A stretch of DNA of 64,000 nt from Rhodococcus sp. OK519 (lineage in GTDB: Bacteria; Actinomycetota; Actinomycetes; Mycobacteriales; Mycobacteriaceae), in NCBI RefSeq assembly GCF_003051005.1, contig NZ_QAOW01000007.1, positions 1 to 64,000 on the forward strand, read 5' to 3'. The notes below the pieces were generated by a model. It saw only the letters and a list, made by a program, of their open reading frames with translations. It searched no databases and was not told the DNA's origin. Positions 41,229 to 50,379 of the stretch are shown one piece after another (the first letter of the stretch is position 1; every line of letters begins with the position of its first letter). Position numbers and translations under genes: made by a program.

Positions 41229-41267
41229 AGGATTCCCTTCGGCCTGCGAGAGGAATCCTTCAGGATC
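41221..41267. repeat. Hairpin made of repeated ATCCT-NN-AGGAT units
   Basis: Sixteen-base arms (41221-41236 and 41252-41267) pair with a single G-U-type mismatch. Each arm contains a small dyad (ATCCTTCAGGAT in the right arm), and a third copy lies at 41036-41049 on the other side of the DUF559 remnant. Confidence 0.7.
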
Positions 41268-41302
41268 GGCCGTCTCAGTCGACGCGGTGTAAAGATGGAG
41301 CG

Positions 41303-43261
41303 ATGACGACTGCGCAGCATTCCGGCATCGACCTCAGCCATCTGGACGCGGGCACGCGCCCACAGGACGACTTGTTCGTGCATGTCAACGGCAAGTGGCT
41401 GGACGGGTACGAGATCCCGGCCGACCGTGCGGTGGACGGCGCGTTCCGCACGCTGTACGACAAGGCCGAGGAGGACGTAAAGACGCTCATCCAGGAGGCG
41501 TCCGAGTCCGGCGCGGCGCCCGGCACGGACGCCCAGAAGATCGGCGACCTGTACTCGAGCTTCATGGACGCCGACGCCGTCGAGGCGGCGGGCCTCACCC
41601 CGATCGCCGAGGAACTGTCGGCCGTCGCGAACGCCGCAGACCTGAGCGAGCTGGCCGGGATCGTCGGTCGCCTGCAGCGCACCGGCGTCGGCGGCGCGAT
41701 CGGACAGTACGTCGACACCGACGCCAAGAACTCGGCGCGCTACCTGGTGCACTTCACGCAGTCCGGCATCGGCCTGCCCGACGAGTCGTACTACCGCGAG
41801 GACAACTACGCCGAGGTCCGGGACGCGTACCTGGCGCACATCCGAAAGATGTTCGAGCTGGCCGGGATCGACTACGACGCGCAGCGCGTGTTCGATCTCG
41901 AGACCGCGATCGCGGCCGGCCACTGGGACGTCGTCAAGCGTCGCGACGCGGAGCTGAGCTACAACCTGGTGACGCTGGACGACCTGCAGTCGCAGTACGG
42001 CGGATTCGACTGGACCGCCTGGATTTCCGGCCTCGAAGCTACGCCGGAGCAGCTCGCCGAGATCGTGGTGCGCCAACCCGGTTTCGTCGAGTCGTTCGCC
42101 GAGCTGTGGACGTCGCGTCCCATCGAGGACTGGAAGGCGTGGGCCACGTGGCGGATCCTGCATTCGCGGGCCGCGTTCCTCACGGAGGCGATCGTCGCCG
42201 AGGACTTCGCGTTCTACGGCAAGACCCTCAGCGGCACGCAGGAGAATCGCGAGCGGTGGAAGCGCGGCGTCTCGCTGGTGCAGGACCTGCTCGGCGAGGC
42301 CGTCGGCAAGCAGTACGTCGAGCGGCACTTCCCGCCCCACTCCAAGGCGCGCATGCAGGAACTGGTCGCGAACCTGCAGGAGGCGTACCGCCGCAACATC
42401 TCCGATCTCGAGTGGATGAGTCCGAAGACCCGCCGAGCCGCGCTCGCGAAGCTCGAGAAGTTCACTCCCAAGATCGGCTACCCCGACAAGTGGCGCGACT
42501 ACTCGGCCGTCGAGATCGACCCGGCAGACGTGGTGGGCAACTACCGCAGTGGCTACGCCGCCGAGCACGACCGCGACATCGCGAAGCTGGGCGGACCGGT
42601 CGACCGTGACGAGTGGTTCATGACGCCGCAGACGGTCAATGCCTATTACAACCCGGGCATGAACGAAATCGTCTTCCCCGCAGCGATTCTGCAGCCGCCG
42701 TTCTTCGATCCGGAGGCCGACGACGCCGCCAACTACGGTGGTATCGGCGCGGTCATCGGCCACGAGATCGGCCACGGCTTCGACGACCAGGGCGCCAAGT
42801 ACGACGGCGACGGCAACATGGTCGACTGGTGGACCGACGACGACCGCACCGAGTTCGGCAAGCGCACCAAGGCACTCATCGAGCAGTACAACGACTTCGA
42901 GCCCAAGGACCTGCCCGGGCACCACGTCAACGGTGAGTTCACGATCGGCGAGAACATCGGCGATCTGGGCGGCCTGTCGATCGCGCTCGAGGCATACCGC
43001 ATCGCCACCGAGGGCACCGAGGCACCGGTGCTCGACGAACTGACCGGCCTGCAGCGCGTGTTCTTCGGCTGGGCGCAGGTATGGCGGACCAAGGCGCGCA
43101 AGGAAGAAGCAATCCGACGCCTCGCCGTCGACCCGCACTCGCCGCCGGAGTTCCGCTGCAATGGCGTGATCCGCAACCTCGACAGCTTCCACGACGCGTT
43201 CGGGGTCGAGCCGGGTGACGCCCTGTATCTGGAGCCGGACAAGCGCGTCAAGATCTGGTAG
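41303..43261 (+). CDS. M13-family (neprilysin-like) zinc metallopeptidase
   Basis: A 652-residue peptidase. The zinc motif HEIGH lies at about 487-491 in GHEIGHGFDDQGAKYD, the third ligand in GENIGDLGG (about 549-557), NAYYNPGMNEIVFPA is the substrate-binding region, and the protein ends in the family's VKIW. Length matches actinobacterial M13 enzymes such as mycobacterial Zmp1. There is no signal peptide, as in Zmp1, so it is cytoplasmic or exported by a non-classical route. It probably cleaves short peptides. ATG at 41303 has GGAG very close upstream. A strong terminator follows. Confidence 0.94.
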   Translation: MTTAQHSGIDLSHLDAGTRPQDDLFVHVNGKWLDGYEIPADRAVDGAFRTLYDKAEEDVKTLIQEASESGAAPGTDAQKIGDLYSSFMDADAVEAAGLTPIAEELSAVANAADLSELAGIVGRLQRTGVGGAIGQYVDTDAKNSARYLVHFTQSGIGLPDESYYREDNYAEVRDAYLAHIRKMFELAGIDYDAQRVFDLETAIAAGHWDVVKRRDAELSYNLVTLDDLQSQYGGFDWTAWISGLEATPEQLAEIVVRQPGFVESFAELWTSRPIEDWKAWATWRILHSRAAFLTEAIVAEDFAFYGKTLSGTQENRERWKRGVSLVQDLLGEAVGKQYVERHFPPHSKARMQELVANLQEAYRRNISDLEWMSPKTRRAALAKLEKFTPKIGYPDKWRDYSAVEIDPADVVGNYRSGYAAEHDRDIAKLGGPVDRDEWFMTPQTVNAYYNPGMNEIVFPAAILQPPFFDPEADDAANYGGIGAVIGHEIGHGFDDQGAKYDGDGNMVDWWTDDDRTEFGKRTKALIEQYNDFEPKDLPGHHVNGEFTIGENIGDLGGLSIALEAYRIATEGTEAPVLDELTGLQRVFFGWAQVWRTKARKEEAIRRLAVDPHSPPEFRCNGVIRNLDSFHDAFGVEPGDALYLEPDKRVKIW

Positions 43262-43270
43262 TTCCGACGT

Positions 43271-43306
43271 GGGCGGGTCGCCGGTCCTGTGACCGGCGAC
43301 CCGCCC
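43271..43306 (+). terminator. Intrinsic terminator after the M13 peptidase
   Basis: A perfect 16-bp stem (arms 43271-43286 and 43291-43306) with a CTGT loop, followed by TTCT, starts nine bases after the stop codon. Confidence 0.88.
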
Positions 43307-43425
43307 TTCTCGTGGACACCGAGGAACTTAGGGAACCGAACCAACGCTGACACGCCCGTCCATCCGGGGCACGATGAGAGCCGACCAGTTTCGCTCCGAT
43401 CCCGCAGTGCCCGACGGGAGATGAG

Positions 43426-44901
43426 GTGACCACGGTGGCGGAGATTCCCTCGGATTCCGAGACCCCGTCGGAGTCCGTCGAACACAGTGGATACCACCAG
43501 GAGCTCAAGCGGACACTCGGCTCATTCCAGGTGTTCGCGATCTCGTTCGCATTCATCTCGGTCGCGGTCGGCATCTTCGGCACCTACGACGACGTGCTCC
43601 AGAATGCCGGCCCGGTCGGGATCTGGCTGTGGGTCGTGGTTGCGGTCGGGCAGGTCCTGGTGGCGCTCGTGTACGCGCAGTTCGCGGCCCGCATCCCGCT
43701 CAGCGGCTCCACCTATCAGTGGGCGTCACGGCTGGCCGACCCGAAGATCGGTTGGGGGTTCGGCTGGCTCACCGTCTGCTACCTGTCGTTCGGCGTCGTC
43801 GCTGTCGACAATGCGCTGGCGAGCCAGGCATTCATGCCGCTGTTCGGCATGGCGGAGGACGAGGGCACCGCGCGGCTGATCACGCTCGCGATGGTGCTCG
43901 CGCAGGCCCTGCTCGTCGTGTTCTCGACGCGCATCGTCGCGATGATCAACGCGAGCGCGGTGGGGCTCGAACTGGTCATCGTCCTGGTGTTGGCGATCGC
44001 GCTCGTCGTAGCCGTGGCGGTCTCCGGCAACGGGTCGGTCGACAATCTCGCCTCCCGCGGCGTCACCGCGAACGCACCCGACTACTTCGCCGTCGGCGGC
44101 GGGCTCATGGGCGCGATGATCATGGGCCTGGCCACGCTCGTCGGCTTCGACGCTGCGGCGAACCTCGCCGAGGAGGCCAAGGATCCCTTCCGCAGCGTGC
44201 CGCGCGCGATCGTGGGATCGGTCGTCGCGGCCTCGCTACTGGGGCTGGTGTTCCTGGTCGCGCTCACCGTCGCGATCGACGACATCCCCCGGATCAGCGA
44301 GAGCGCCTCGCCGGTCGCGGAGATCATGCGCGATCAGCTCGGCCCGGTCGTGGAACGAATACTGCTGATCGCGATCACATTTGCGTTCTTCGGCGCCGGG
44401 ATGGTGACGATGGCCGCGTGCTCGCGCATCGTGTTCGCGATGGCCCGCGACTCACGCTTTCCCGCATCCGGGGTGATGCGGCAGATCAACGCGAAGACCC
44501 GGACCCCGGTCCCGGCGACGATCCTGATCTGCGTCGTCGCGGTCGTGCTGATGCTCGCGCTACCGGGTGCCGCCCTGCTGAAGCTGATCGTGGCGGGGAC
44601 GGTCCTCACGGTGATCGTGTACGGCGGCACGATCATTCTCTATCTCGCGGTGCGCGGCCGGTTGGACCGCAGGGAGGGCGCGTTCAATCTCGGCCGCTTC
44701 GAGCTGCCAGTGGCGATCGGCGCGCTGGTGTGGATGGTCGTCGTGTTGTTCGTGGTCGTGTCCCCCGCCGAGGCGCGTGTGCCCGTCGCGATGGTGGCCG
44801 GCCTGATTCTCGCCGGCGGGGTGTACTTCCTGTGGCTCGTGAAGTTCCGCCGCGAGGTGCTCGACACCGAGCCCGGCGACCTGAGCGTCTACCAGCATTG
44901 A
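43426..44901 (+). CDS. APC-family amino acid/amine permease
   Basis: A 491-residue transporter with about twelve hydrophobic helices. The N-terminal LKRTLGSFQVFAISFAFISV, the FAARIPLSGSTYQWASRL segment and GFDAAANLAEEAKDPFRSVP in the middle are characteristic of the amino acid/choline transporter group of the APC superfamily. The substrate is an amino acid or amine; nothing nearby narrows it down. GTG at 43426 has GGGAG upstream. The gene stands alone between a terminator and a convergent YnfA-like gene. Confidence 0.88.
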   Translation: MTTVAEIPSDSETPSESVEHSGYHQELKRTLGSFQVFAISFAFISVAVGIFGTYDDVLQNAGPVGIWLWVVVAVGQVLVALVYAQFAARIPLSGSTYQWASRLADPKIGWGFGWLTVCYLSFGVVAVDNALASQAFMPLFGMAEDEGTARLITLAMVLAQALLVVFSTRIVAMINASAVGLELVIVLVLAIALVVAVAVSGNGSVDNLASRGVTANAPDYFAVGGGLMGAMIMGLATLVGFDAAANLAEEAKDPFRSVPRAIVGSVVAASLLGLVFLVALTVAIDDIPRISESASPVAEIMRDQLGPVVERILLIAITFAFFGAGMVTMAACSRIVFAMARDSRFPASGVMRQINAKTRTPVPATILICVVAVVLMLALPGAALLKLIVAGTVLTVIVYGGTIILYLAVRGRLDRREGAFNLGRFELPVAIGALVWMVVVLFVVVSPAEARVPVAMVAGLILAGGVYFLWLVKFRREVLDTEPGDLSVYQH

Positions 44902-44919
44902 CCACAGGCCCCGAACCCT

Positions 44920-45246
44920 CTAGCGCGCATACATGATCACGCCGACACCACACAGACAGAGGGCGGCACCGATGATGTCGTAGCGGTCGGGTCGGAAGCC
45001 GTCCATGACCACCGCCCACAGCAGTGAACCCGCCACGAAGATCCCGCCGTACGCGGCGAGGATGCGTCCGAAGTTCGCGTCGGGCTGCATCGTCGCAACC
45101 AGGCCGTAGATGCCGAGGGCGATCATGCCGGCGCCGACCCACAACCAGCCCCGCTGCTCGCGCACGCCCTGCCACACCAGCCAGGCGCCGCCGATCTCGA
45201 ACAGCGCGGCCAGGACGAACAGCAGGATCGAACGCGTCACGGTCAT
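44920..45246 (-). CDS. YnfA/UPF0060-family small membrane protein
   Basis: A 108-residue protein with four hydrophobic helices covering nearly its whole length ([20 protein letters not shown] to the terminal [17 protein letters not shown]). The EIGGAWLVW and [14 protein letters not shown] segments are those of the UPF0060/YnfA family, a relative of small multidrug-resistance transporters whose role is unproven. ATG at 45246 is chosen from the family start; CATAAT lies seven bases upstream, so the transcript may be leaderless. Confidence 0.9.
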   Translation of the reverse strand: MTVTRSILLFVLAALFEIGGAWLVWQGVREQRGWLWVGAGMIALGIYGLVATMQPDANFGRILAAYGGIFVAGSLLWAVVMDGFRPDRYDIIGAALCLCGVGVIMYAR

Positions 45247-45366
45247 GGCAGGGATTATGCGCGAGATTCTCCCGCCCGAGATCTTGCGAGGTGCTGTCCG
45301 GCCGGGAAGATTGTCCGGTAGTCGTGAATACCTGAAATCTCCCGTACCGGTTGGGAGTATGGACCG

Positions 45367-45867
45367 ATGGATGCGATTCCTCCCGAACAACCGGTGCGGC
45401 ACGGTGATCGGGACCGGCCCGGCCACAACTCCGGTTGGTGGGTTGTGGTGTCGGTGATCGCCGCCGCTACCGCGGGTGTTGTCGCGGTGCTGGTTCCCCC
45501 GTCCACGGCGGCCGTGGTGGTGGGCATGACGATGATGGCGGTGGGGGCGGGCCTCGTCCTTGCCGGACAGCGTCGAATGTATCGAGAGAACCGCGGCGAG
45601 CAGCTTCCATGGTTGGGGTCACCACCGAACAGTCCGCGGCGTTGGGACTGCCTGCAGGGCACCGGCGGACCGATGCTGATGTTCGGGACGCTGCCGGTGG
45701 CGCGCACGCTCGAATCCGTGCCGATCCTGGCACTTCCCTTCGGAATCACCGCCGCGTTCGTGGTCATCACGGCTCTGACACAGATCCTGCACAACCGCGG
45801 TGCGGTCGGTGCGCTGCCGGAACGTCAGATCAGCGGTTCCAGTCCCCCAGCCCGTCGGCGCCGCTGA
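45367..45867 (+). CDS. Hypothetical membrane protein
   Basis: A 166-residue protein I do not recognise. It has three or four membrane helices ([38 protein letters not shown], then about residues 118-142), a basic loop with [16 protein letters not shown] in the middle, and an Arg-rich C-terminus. GGGAG lies nine bases before the ATG. Its 3' end overlaps the end of the convergent L,D-transpeptidase gene by 38 bases, which is large for unrelated genes; the last dozen residues may be poorly conserved. Confidence 0.65.
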   Translation: MDAIPPEQPVRHGDRDRPGHNSGWWVVVSVIAAATAGVVAVLVPPSTAAVVVGMTMMAVGAGLVLAGQRRMYRENRGEQLPWLGSPPNSPRRWDCLQGTGGPMLMFGTLPVARTLESVPILALPFGITAAFVVITALTQILHNRGAVGALPERQISGSSPPARRRR

Positions 45868-46828
45868 GGATGCCGCCGGCAGTGTTCTGGACGACCACCG
45901 GGTCGCCCTTCTTGGCGTTCTCGAAGAACCACCGGCCGTCCTCGGTGCTCACGTTGAGGCAGCCGTGGCTGACATTGCTGTAGCCCTGCTGCGCCACGGA
46001 CCACGGTGCGGCGTGAACGAAGATGCCGCTGTAGGAGATTCGCGTCGCATACTCGACGTACGTGCGGTAGCCCTCGGGGGCGTCGATCGGCACACCGTAC
46101 GTGGACGAGTCCATGTACATGTCGCGGAACTTCTCGCCCACGATGTAGGTGCCGTTGGGGGTCTCGTATCCGGGCTTGCCGAGCGAGGTCGGCATGGTCT
46201 TGACGACCTCGCCGTTGCGGGTGATGGTGATCTGCTTGGTGTTGTCGTCAGCGACGGTCACGAGCGCGTCGCCGATCGAGAACGTGGAGTGCGAGTCACC
46301 GGCATCGACGGTCACCTGAATGTTGCCGGGCCAGAACTGGTTCGGCTTCCAACGGACCTGCTTGTCATTGATCCAGTAGAAGTGGCCCTCGACCGGCGGA
46401 TCGGTGGTGACGCGGATGGCACGCTCGGCGACGGCGCGGTCACCGATGGCCTCGTTGAAGCGGATGATGATCGGCTGCGCGATGCCCACGACCTCGCCGG
46501 GCGCCGGGTTCAGCGACGGCGCCGAGAAGTTCGCCGGACCGATCGGCGGTGGGGCTGTCACGACCAGCCCGGGCGGCAGGAAGGCCTGCACCTCGCGCGG
46601 TAGTTCGAATCCCGGCGGCAGCACCAGCGGCGGCGTGGGGATCTGTGGCAGCTCGAACGTGGGGAGCTGGACGCCGGGGATCTCCGCGCTACCGGGAAAC
46701 AGTGGCGCGGCCTGCGCGGGGCCGACGAGAACGGTGCCGGCTGCAGTGGCACCGACGACGACTGCCGCCGCGCGGGCGAACCACCGCCGGCGCCTCGAAC
46801 CACGTCCTGCGATCGACTGCCCGGTCAT
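45830..46828 (-). CDS. L,D-transpeptidase with signal peptide
   Basis: A 332-residue exported protein. A signal peptide with an Arg-rich start (RRRRWFARAAAVVVG) ends near AQAAP. A Pro-rich spacer, an Ig-like domain (about 100-190) and the YkuD catalytic domain follow, with the active-site motif SHGCLNVS (Cys290) preceded by IFVHAAPW. These enzymes make 3-3 cross-links in peptidoglycan, the dominant type in mycobacteria and rhodococci, and underlie beta-lactam tolerance. ATG at 46828 follows a GGGGGA site. It is transcribed away from fprB with 125 bases between. Confidence 0.92.
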   Translation of the reverse strand: MTGQSIAGRGSRRRRWFARAAAVVVGATAAGTVLVGPAQAAPLFPGSAEIPGVQLPTFELPQIPTPPLVLPPGFELPREVQAFLPPGLVVTAPPPIGPANFSAPSLNPAPGEVVGIAQPIIIRFNEAIGDRAVAERAIRVTTDPPVEGHFYWINDKQVRWKPNQFWPGNIQVTVDAGDSHSTFSIGDALVTVADDNTKQITITRNGEVVKTMPTSLGKPGYETPNGTYIVGEKFRDMYMDSSTYGVPIDAPEGYRTYVEYATRISYSGIFVHAAPWSVAQQGYSNVSHGCLNVSTEDGRWFFENAKKGDPVVVQNTAGGILSGADGLGDWNR

Positions 46829-46953
46829 GTGCGTTCCCCCCTCGCTCGACGACACCTGCCACGGGCGGCGCCGCCAAGGGCGGGCGCCCGGTACGCCCTA
46901 TTCAGCCATACCGGACGCGCGTCCCACAACCGACCCGCCGCGAGCTACTGCAC

Positions 46954-48648
46954 TCAGCCGGCCTCGCCGCGTGCGGCCTCGAGCATCGCCGCGATGTCGA
47001 CGATCTTGGTGCGCGAGCGCCCGCTCTCGGCGCCGAGCGCGCGTTCCTTCTTGTCGATGCGCTGCCATCCCTGGAAGTCGACGACGTCGGGCTGGCGCTC
47101 CCCGATGATGCGGCCGAGATCCTCGCGCTCGCTGCCCGGCTGGGGCAGCATTCCGTCGGAGAAGTCGGACAGCAGCAGATCCACGGTGGCGGCGGAGCAG
47201 TGCTTGTTGGTGCCGATGACGCCGGTGGGGCCGCGCTTGATCCAACCCGCGACGTACACGCCAGGAACGGGCTTGCCGGTCTCCGGATCGATGACGCGAC
47301 CGTTCTCGTTGGGGACCACACCGCGGCGCTCGTCGAACGGTAGATCGGCGATCGGCAGGCCCTTGTAGCCGATCGACCGCAGCACCAGGCCGGTCGCGAG
47401 GGTCTCGACACGGTCGGTAGGGCGGGCGCTCAGCTTCGTCGGGTTCTCGGGGTCGTCGGCGACCAGCTCATTGCGCACCAGGCGGATGTTCTCGACCCGA
47501 TCGTCGCCGGTGATCTCCTCGGGCGATGCGAGGAAGCGCAGCACGATCCGCTTGCGGCCGTCCGTGGTGGTCCGCTTCGCGAACTCCTCGGCCTGACGCA
47601 CCTTGAGCTTCTCGGACGCCTCCGAGTCGGGGCCGTCGACCCACGCGCGGCTGGCCGCATCCAGGACGACCTCGTCGGGGTCGACGACGATGTCCACGTC
47701 GGCCATCTGCCCGAGCGCGATCAGTTCGGGGTTGGTGTAGGCGGCCTGCGCCGGTCCACGGCGGCCGACGATGACGACCTCGCGGATATTGCTGTGGCGC
47801 AGCGCCTCGACGGCATGCTCCGCCATGTCGGTCTTCGCCAGTTCGTCGGGATCGGTCACGAGGACGCGGGCGACGTCGAGGGCGACGTTGCCGTTGCCGA
47901 CGATCACGGCGCGCTCACCCGAGAGGTCGAACGCGTGGTTCGCGTAGTCGGGGTGGCCGTTGTACCAGGCGACGAACTCCGTGGCGGCGTGCGATCCGGA
48001 CAGGTCCTCACCCGGCACGCCGAGGCGACGGTCGCTGGCAGCGCCCACCGCGTAGATGACGGCATGGTGGTGCTCGAGAAGCTCCTCGTGGCTGACGTGC
48101 TGACCCACCTCGACGTTGAAGTGGCACTGCACCGAACGCTTACCGAGGGCCGAGCGGAACACGTCCGCGACGCCCTTGGTGCCCGGATGGTCGGGGGCGA
48201 CGCCGGCGCGCACCAGTCCGTACGGCGTGGGCAGACGGTCGAACATGTCGACCTCGACGCGCGGACGGGAGGTGAGTTCCATCGCGGCGTAGCAGGCCGA
48301 CGGGCCGGACCCCACGATCGCGACGCGCAGTGTCCCCAGATCGGCGCTCAGCTTGCGCGGCGAGGCCAGTTCGGGCCATTCCGGTCCGATCGGATGCTTC
48401 TCGTAGTACGCGGCGTTGATCTCGGGGTACATCGAGTGCGCCTCGCTGAGTTCGTTCTCACCGAAGATCGCGTCTACCGGGCATTCGTCGACGCACGCGC
48501 CGCAGTCGATGCACGTCTGCGGGTCGATGTAGAGCATCTCCGTAGTGGCGAACTCGGGCTCGTCCGGCGTCGGATGGATACAGTTGACGGGACAGACGTC
48601 CACGCATGATGCATCGTTGCAGCATGCCTGCGTAATCACATAAGCCAC
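46954..48648 (-). CDS. fprB: Ferredoxin-fused ferredoxin/adrenodoxin-type NADP reductase
   Basis: A 564-residue fusion. An N-terminal 2[4Fe-4S]-type ferredoxin (Cys9, 15, 19, 23 and Cys46, 49, 52, 56; CIDCGACVDECPVD) is joined to an adrenodoxin-reductase-like flavoprotein with the FAD motif VGSGPSACYAA (112-122) and the NADP motif VGNGNVALDVARV. The plan and length equal M. tuberculosis FprB, which transfers electrons from NADPH to ferredoxins, for example for P450s. The GTG start has AGGGA upstream. The minus-strand TATAGT at 48704-48699 is a likely -10. Confidence 0.93.
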   Translation of the reverse strand: MAYVITQACCNDASCVDVCPVNCIHPTPDEPEFATTEMLYIDPQTCIDCGACVDECPVDAIFGENELSEAHSMYPEINAAYYEKHPIGPEWPELASPRKLSADLGTLRVAIVGSGPSACYAAMELTSRPRVEVDMFDRLPTPYGLVRAGVAPDHPGTKGVADVFRSALGKRSVQCHFNVEVGQHVSHEELLEHHHAVIYAVGAASDRRLGVPGEDLSGSHAATEFVAWYNGHPDYANHAFDLSGERAVIVGNGNVALDVARVLVTDPDELAKTDMAEHAVEALRHSNIREVVIVGRRGPAQAAYTNPELIALGQMADVDIVVDPDEVVLDAASRAWVDGPDSEASEKLKVRQAEEFAKRTTTDGRKRIVLRFLASPEEITGDDRVENIRLVRNELVADDPENPTKLSARPTDRVETLATGLVLRSIGYKGLPIADLPFDERRGVVPNENGRVIDPETGKPVPGVYVAGWIKRGPTGVIGTNKHCSAATVDLLLSDFSDGMLPQPGSEREDLGRIIGERQPDVVDFQGWQRIDKKERALGAESGRSRTKIVDIAAMLEAARGEAG

Positions 48649-48766
48649 AGTTCTTCCCTACCTGTGCGTACCCGACCGAGACTGGCGTTCTCGCTCAGAC
48701 TATAACGTGTTTCAGTTTCGATCGAGGTTCCGTTGCGTCGGAACGTGATCGGTCGAGCCCCAGCAA

Positions 48767-48973
48767 TCACTCGAGCCGGAAGCCGACCTTCAACGTCACC
48801 TGAGTATGGGCGACGGCCCCTGCCTCGATGTGACCGCGGGTCTCGATCACCTCGAACCATTCCAGGTTGCGCATCGTCGCGTTCGCCCTGCTGACCGCAT
48901 TGGCGATCGCGTCGTCGATTCCCTTGCTCGACGAACCGACGATCTCGATCACCCGATAGACGTGGTCGCTCAT
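48767..48973 (-). CDS. Dodecin, flavin-binding storage protein
   Basis: A 68-residue protein beginning [20 protein letters not shown] and containing [14 protein letters not shown] with the Trp that stacks on flavins in dodecin dodecamers. The family sequesters riboflavin, FMN or related flavins (and CoA in some bacteria) against photodamage. ATG at 48973 has GGAGG eight bases upstream. It follows the serine-hydrolase gene by 13 bases and is probably its operon partner. Confidence 0.92.
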   Translation of the reverse strand: MSDHVYRVIEIVGSSSKGIDDAIANAVSRANATMRNLEWFEVIETRGHIEAGAVAHTQVTLKVGFRLE

Positions 48974-48986
48974 CCGAAGACCTCCC

Positions 48987-50252
48987 TCACGTACGCATGA
49001 TCGCCTGCGCCTCGGCGCCGAGCCTCGCCAACCGCAGGTCACCGAGCGCGGTGACCGCGTTGCCGAGTCGGTTGGTGACGAACGCCAGCGCCAGGCCCGT
49101 CTCCGGGTCGGCGTATGCGCCCGATCCGCCCACTCCGTAGTGCCCGAGCCCGCGCGTCGGCTGGACGCGGCTGGCCAGCAGCGGGGGGTGATAACCAAGG
49201 CGCCACCCGAGCTTGACGCCCAGCACGTAGTCGCGGTCCCGGGTCTGTACGGCGCCCATCTGCTCCACCGTCTCGGGCTGCAGGAACCGGGTGCCGTCGA
49301 TGACGCCGCCGTTCGCGATCGCGGCGTACATCCGGCCCAGCGAGCGGGCGCTGAACACGCCGTTCCATCCGGGCATGACGGCGTCGTGCACGGCCGGATT
49401 GCGGACGAGTTCGTCGAAGCCGTCGGGCATCGCGGCCTCCGCCAGCCCCCGCAGCGGGCCGGCGTACGACAGGACCGACGAGGTCAGACGCCAGTCGAGT
49501 CCGCCGGGGTTGATGTGCGGGAACAGCTTCGCGATCCGCCGCCGCTGGTCCTGCGGCACGCGGTACCAGAACTCGTCCAGTCCGAGCGGCTGCGCGATCT
49601 CCTCACGGACCAGTTCGGTGAACGGCTTGCCGGTTGCGCGCGCCAGGGTCTCGGCGACGAGCCAGCCGTAGGTGACGGCGTGGTAGCCGGGTCCGCGCAG
49701 CCGACGAGGATCCGGGGCCGCGGCGGCGAGCGCCTCGATGACGGACTCGTAGTCGAGGAGTCCCGTTCGGCCGGCCACCAGTCCGCGCACCTTGTGCAGA
49801 CCGGCGCGGTGCGTCAGGACGTCGCGGATGGTGATCTCGTGCTTGCCGGCGGCGCCGAACTCGGGCCAGTAGGTGGCCACGGGGGCGTCGTAGTCGACGA
49901 TGCCGCGCTCGGCCAGGCGGTGCGTGACGGTGCTCGCGACGCCCTTGCCCGTCGAGAACGACAGCGACACGGTGTCCCGGTCCCAGCGTCGGTCCCGGTC
50001 GGCGTACCCGGCCCAGACGTCGAGCACCTTCTCGCCGTGCACGTACGCGACCAGGGCTCCGCCCCCGTTGTTCGGTTGGCGGTACATCGAGAAGAAGCGG
50101 TCCGCGAGCGGCAGGAACCGCGGATGCACCAGCATCTCGGTACGTGCCTGCGCTGCGGCCGGGGCGGCAGCGGGCACCTGTTCGAGCGGGGGCCGTCCGG
50201 GGGCGACCGCCGCCGTCCGCGGCGCACTGCCGCGCTCCACATGGATCGCCAT
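48987..50252 (-). CDS. Class C beta-lactamase-like serine hydrolase (EstB type)
   Basis: A 421-residue protein with the Ser-x-x-Lys motif STGK (Ser100, Lys103), the Tyr motif in [11 protein letters not shown] where YxN is replaced by YGW, and the final [13 protein letters not shown] standing for the KTG box (HxG). This combination is usual for EstB-like esterases and not for drug-degrading lactamases. There is no signal peptide, so it is cytoplasmic. An Ala/Pro-rich stretch (about 22-38) precedes the domain. ATG at 50252 has GGAGG upstream. Dodecin follows in the same operon. Confidence 0.88.
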   Translation of the reverse strand: MAIHVERGSAPRTAAVAPGRPPLEQVPAAAPAAAQARTEMLVHPRFLPLADRFFSMYRQPNNGGGALVAYVHGEKVLDVWAGYADRDRRWDRDTVSLSFSTGKGVASTVTHRLAERGIVDYDAPVATYWPEFGAAGKHEITIRDVLTHRAGLHKVRGLVAGRTGLLDYESVIEALAAAAPDPRRLRGPGYHAVTYGWLVAETLARATGKPFTELVREEIAQPLGLDEFWYRVPQDQRRRIAKLFPHINPGGLDWRLTSSVLSYAGPLRGLAEAAMPDGFDELVRNPAVHDAVMPGWNGVFSARSLGRMYAAIANGGVIDGTRFLQPETVEQMGAVQTRDRDYVLGVKLGWRLGYHPPLLASRVQPTRGLGHYGVGGSGAYADPETGLALAFVTNRLGNAVTALGDLRLARLGAEAQAIMRT

Positions 50253-50379
50253 CGCGACCTCCGATCCGCTCCTCACACCATTGTGATTGGCGCAGCCTAA
50301 GGGCGAAAGGGGCCGGTGCGGAGTGAAACAGACATTCGAGAAAAGTCTGACCGGCAATGGACCTGGTCAAGCGACCGAA

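Noticed and set aside
41204-43192. A 660-codon minus-strand frame opposite the M13 peptidase
   Set aside because: Antisense shadow of a gene with intact HEIGH and GENIGD motifs; its own translation shows no domain.
48987-50252. A drug-resistance beta-lactamase
   Set aside because: Ser-x-x-Lys is present, but YxN is YGW, the KTG box is HxG-like and there is no signal peptide, which fits an EstB-type esterase better.
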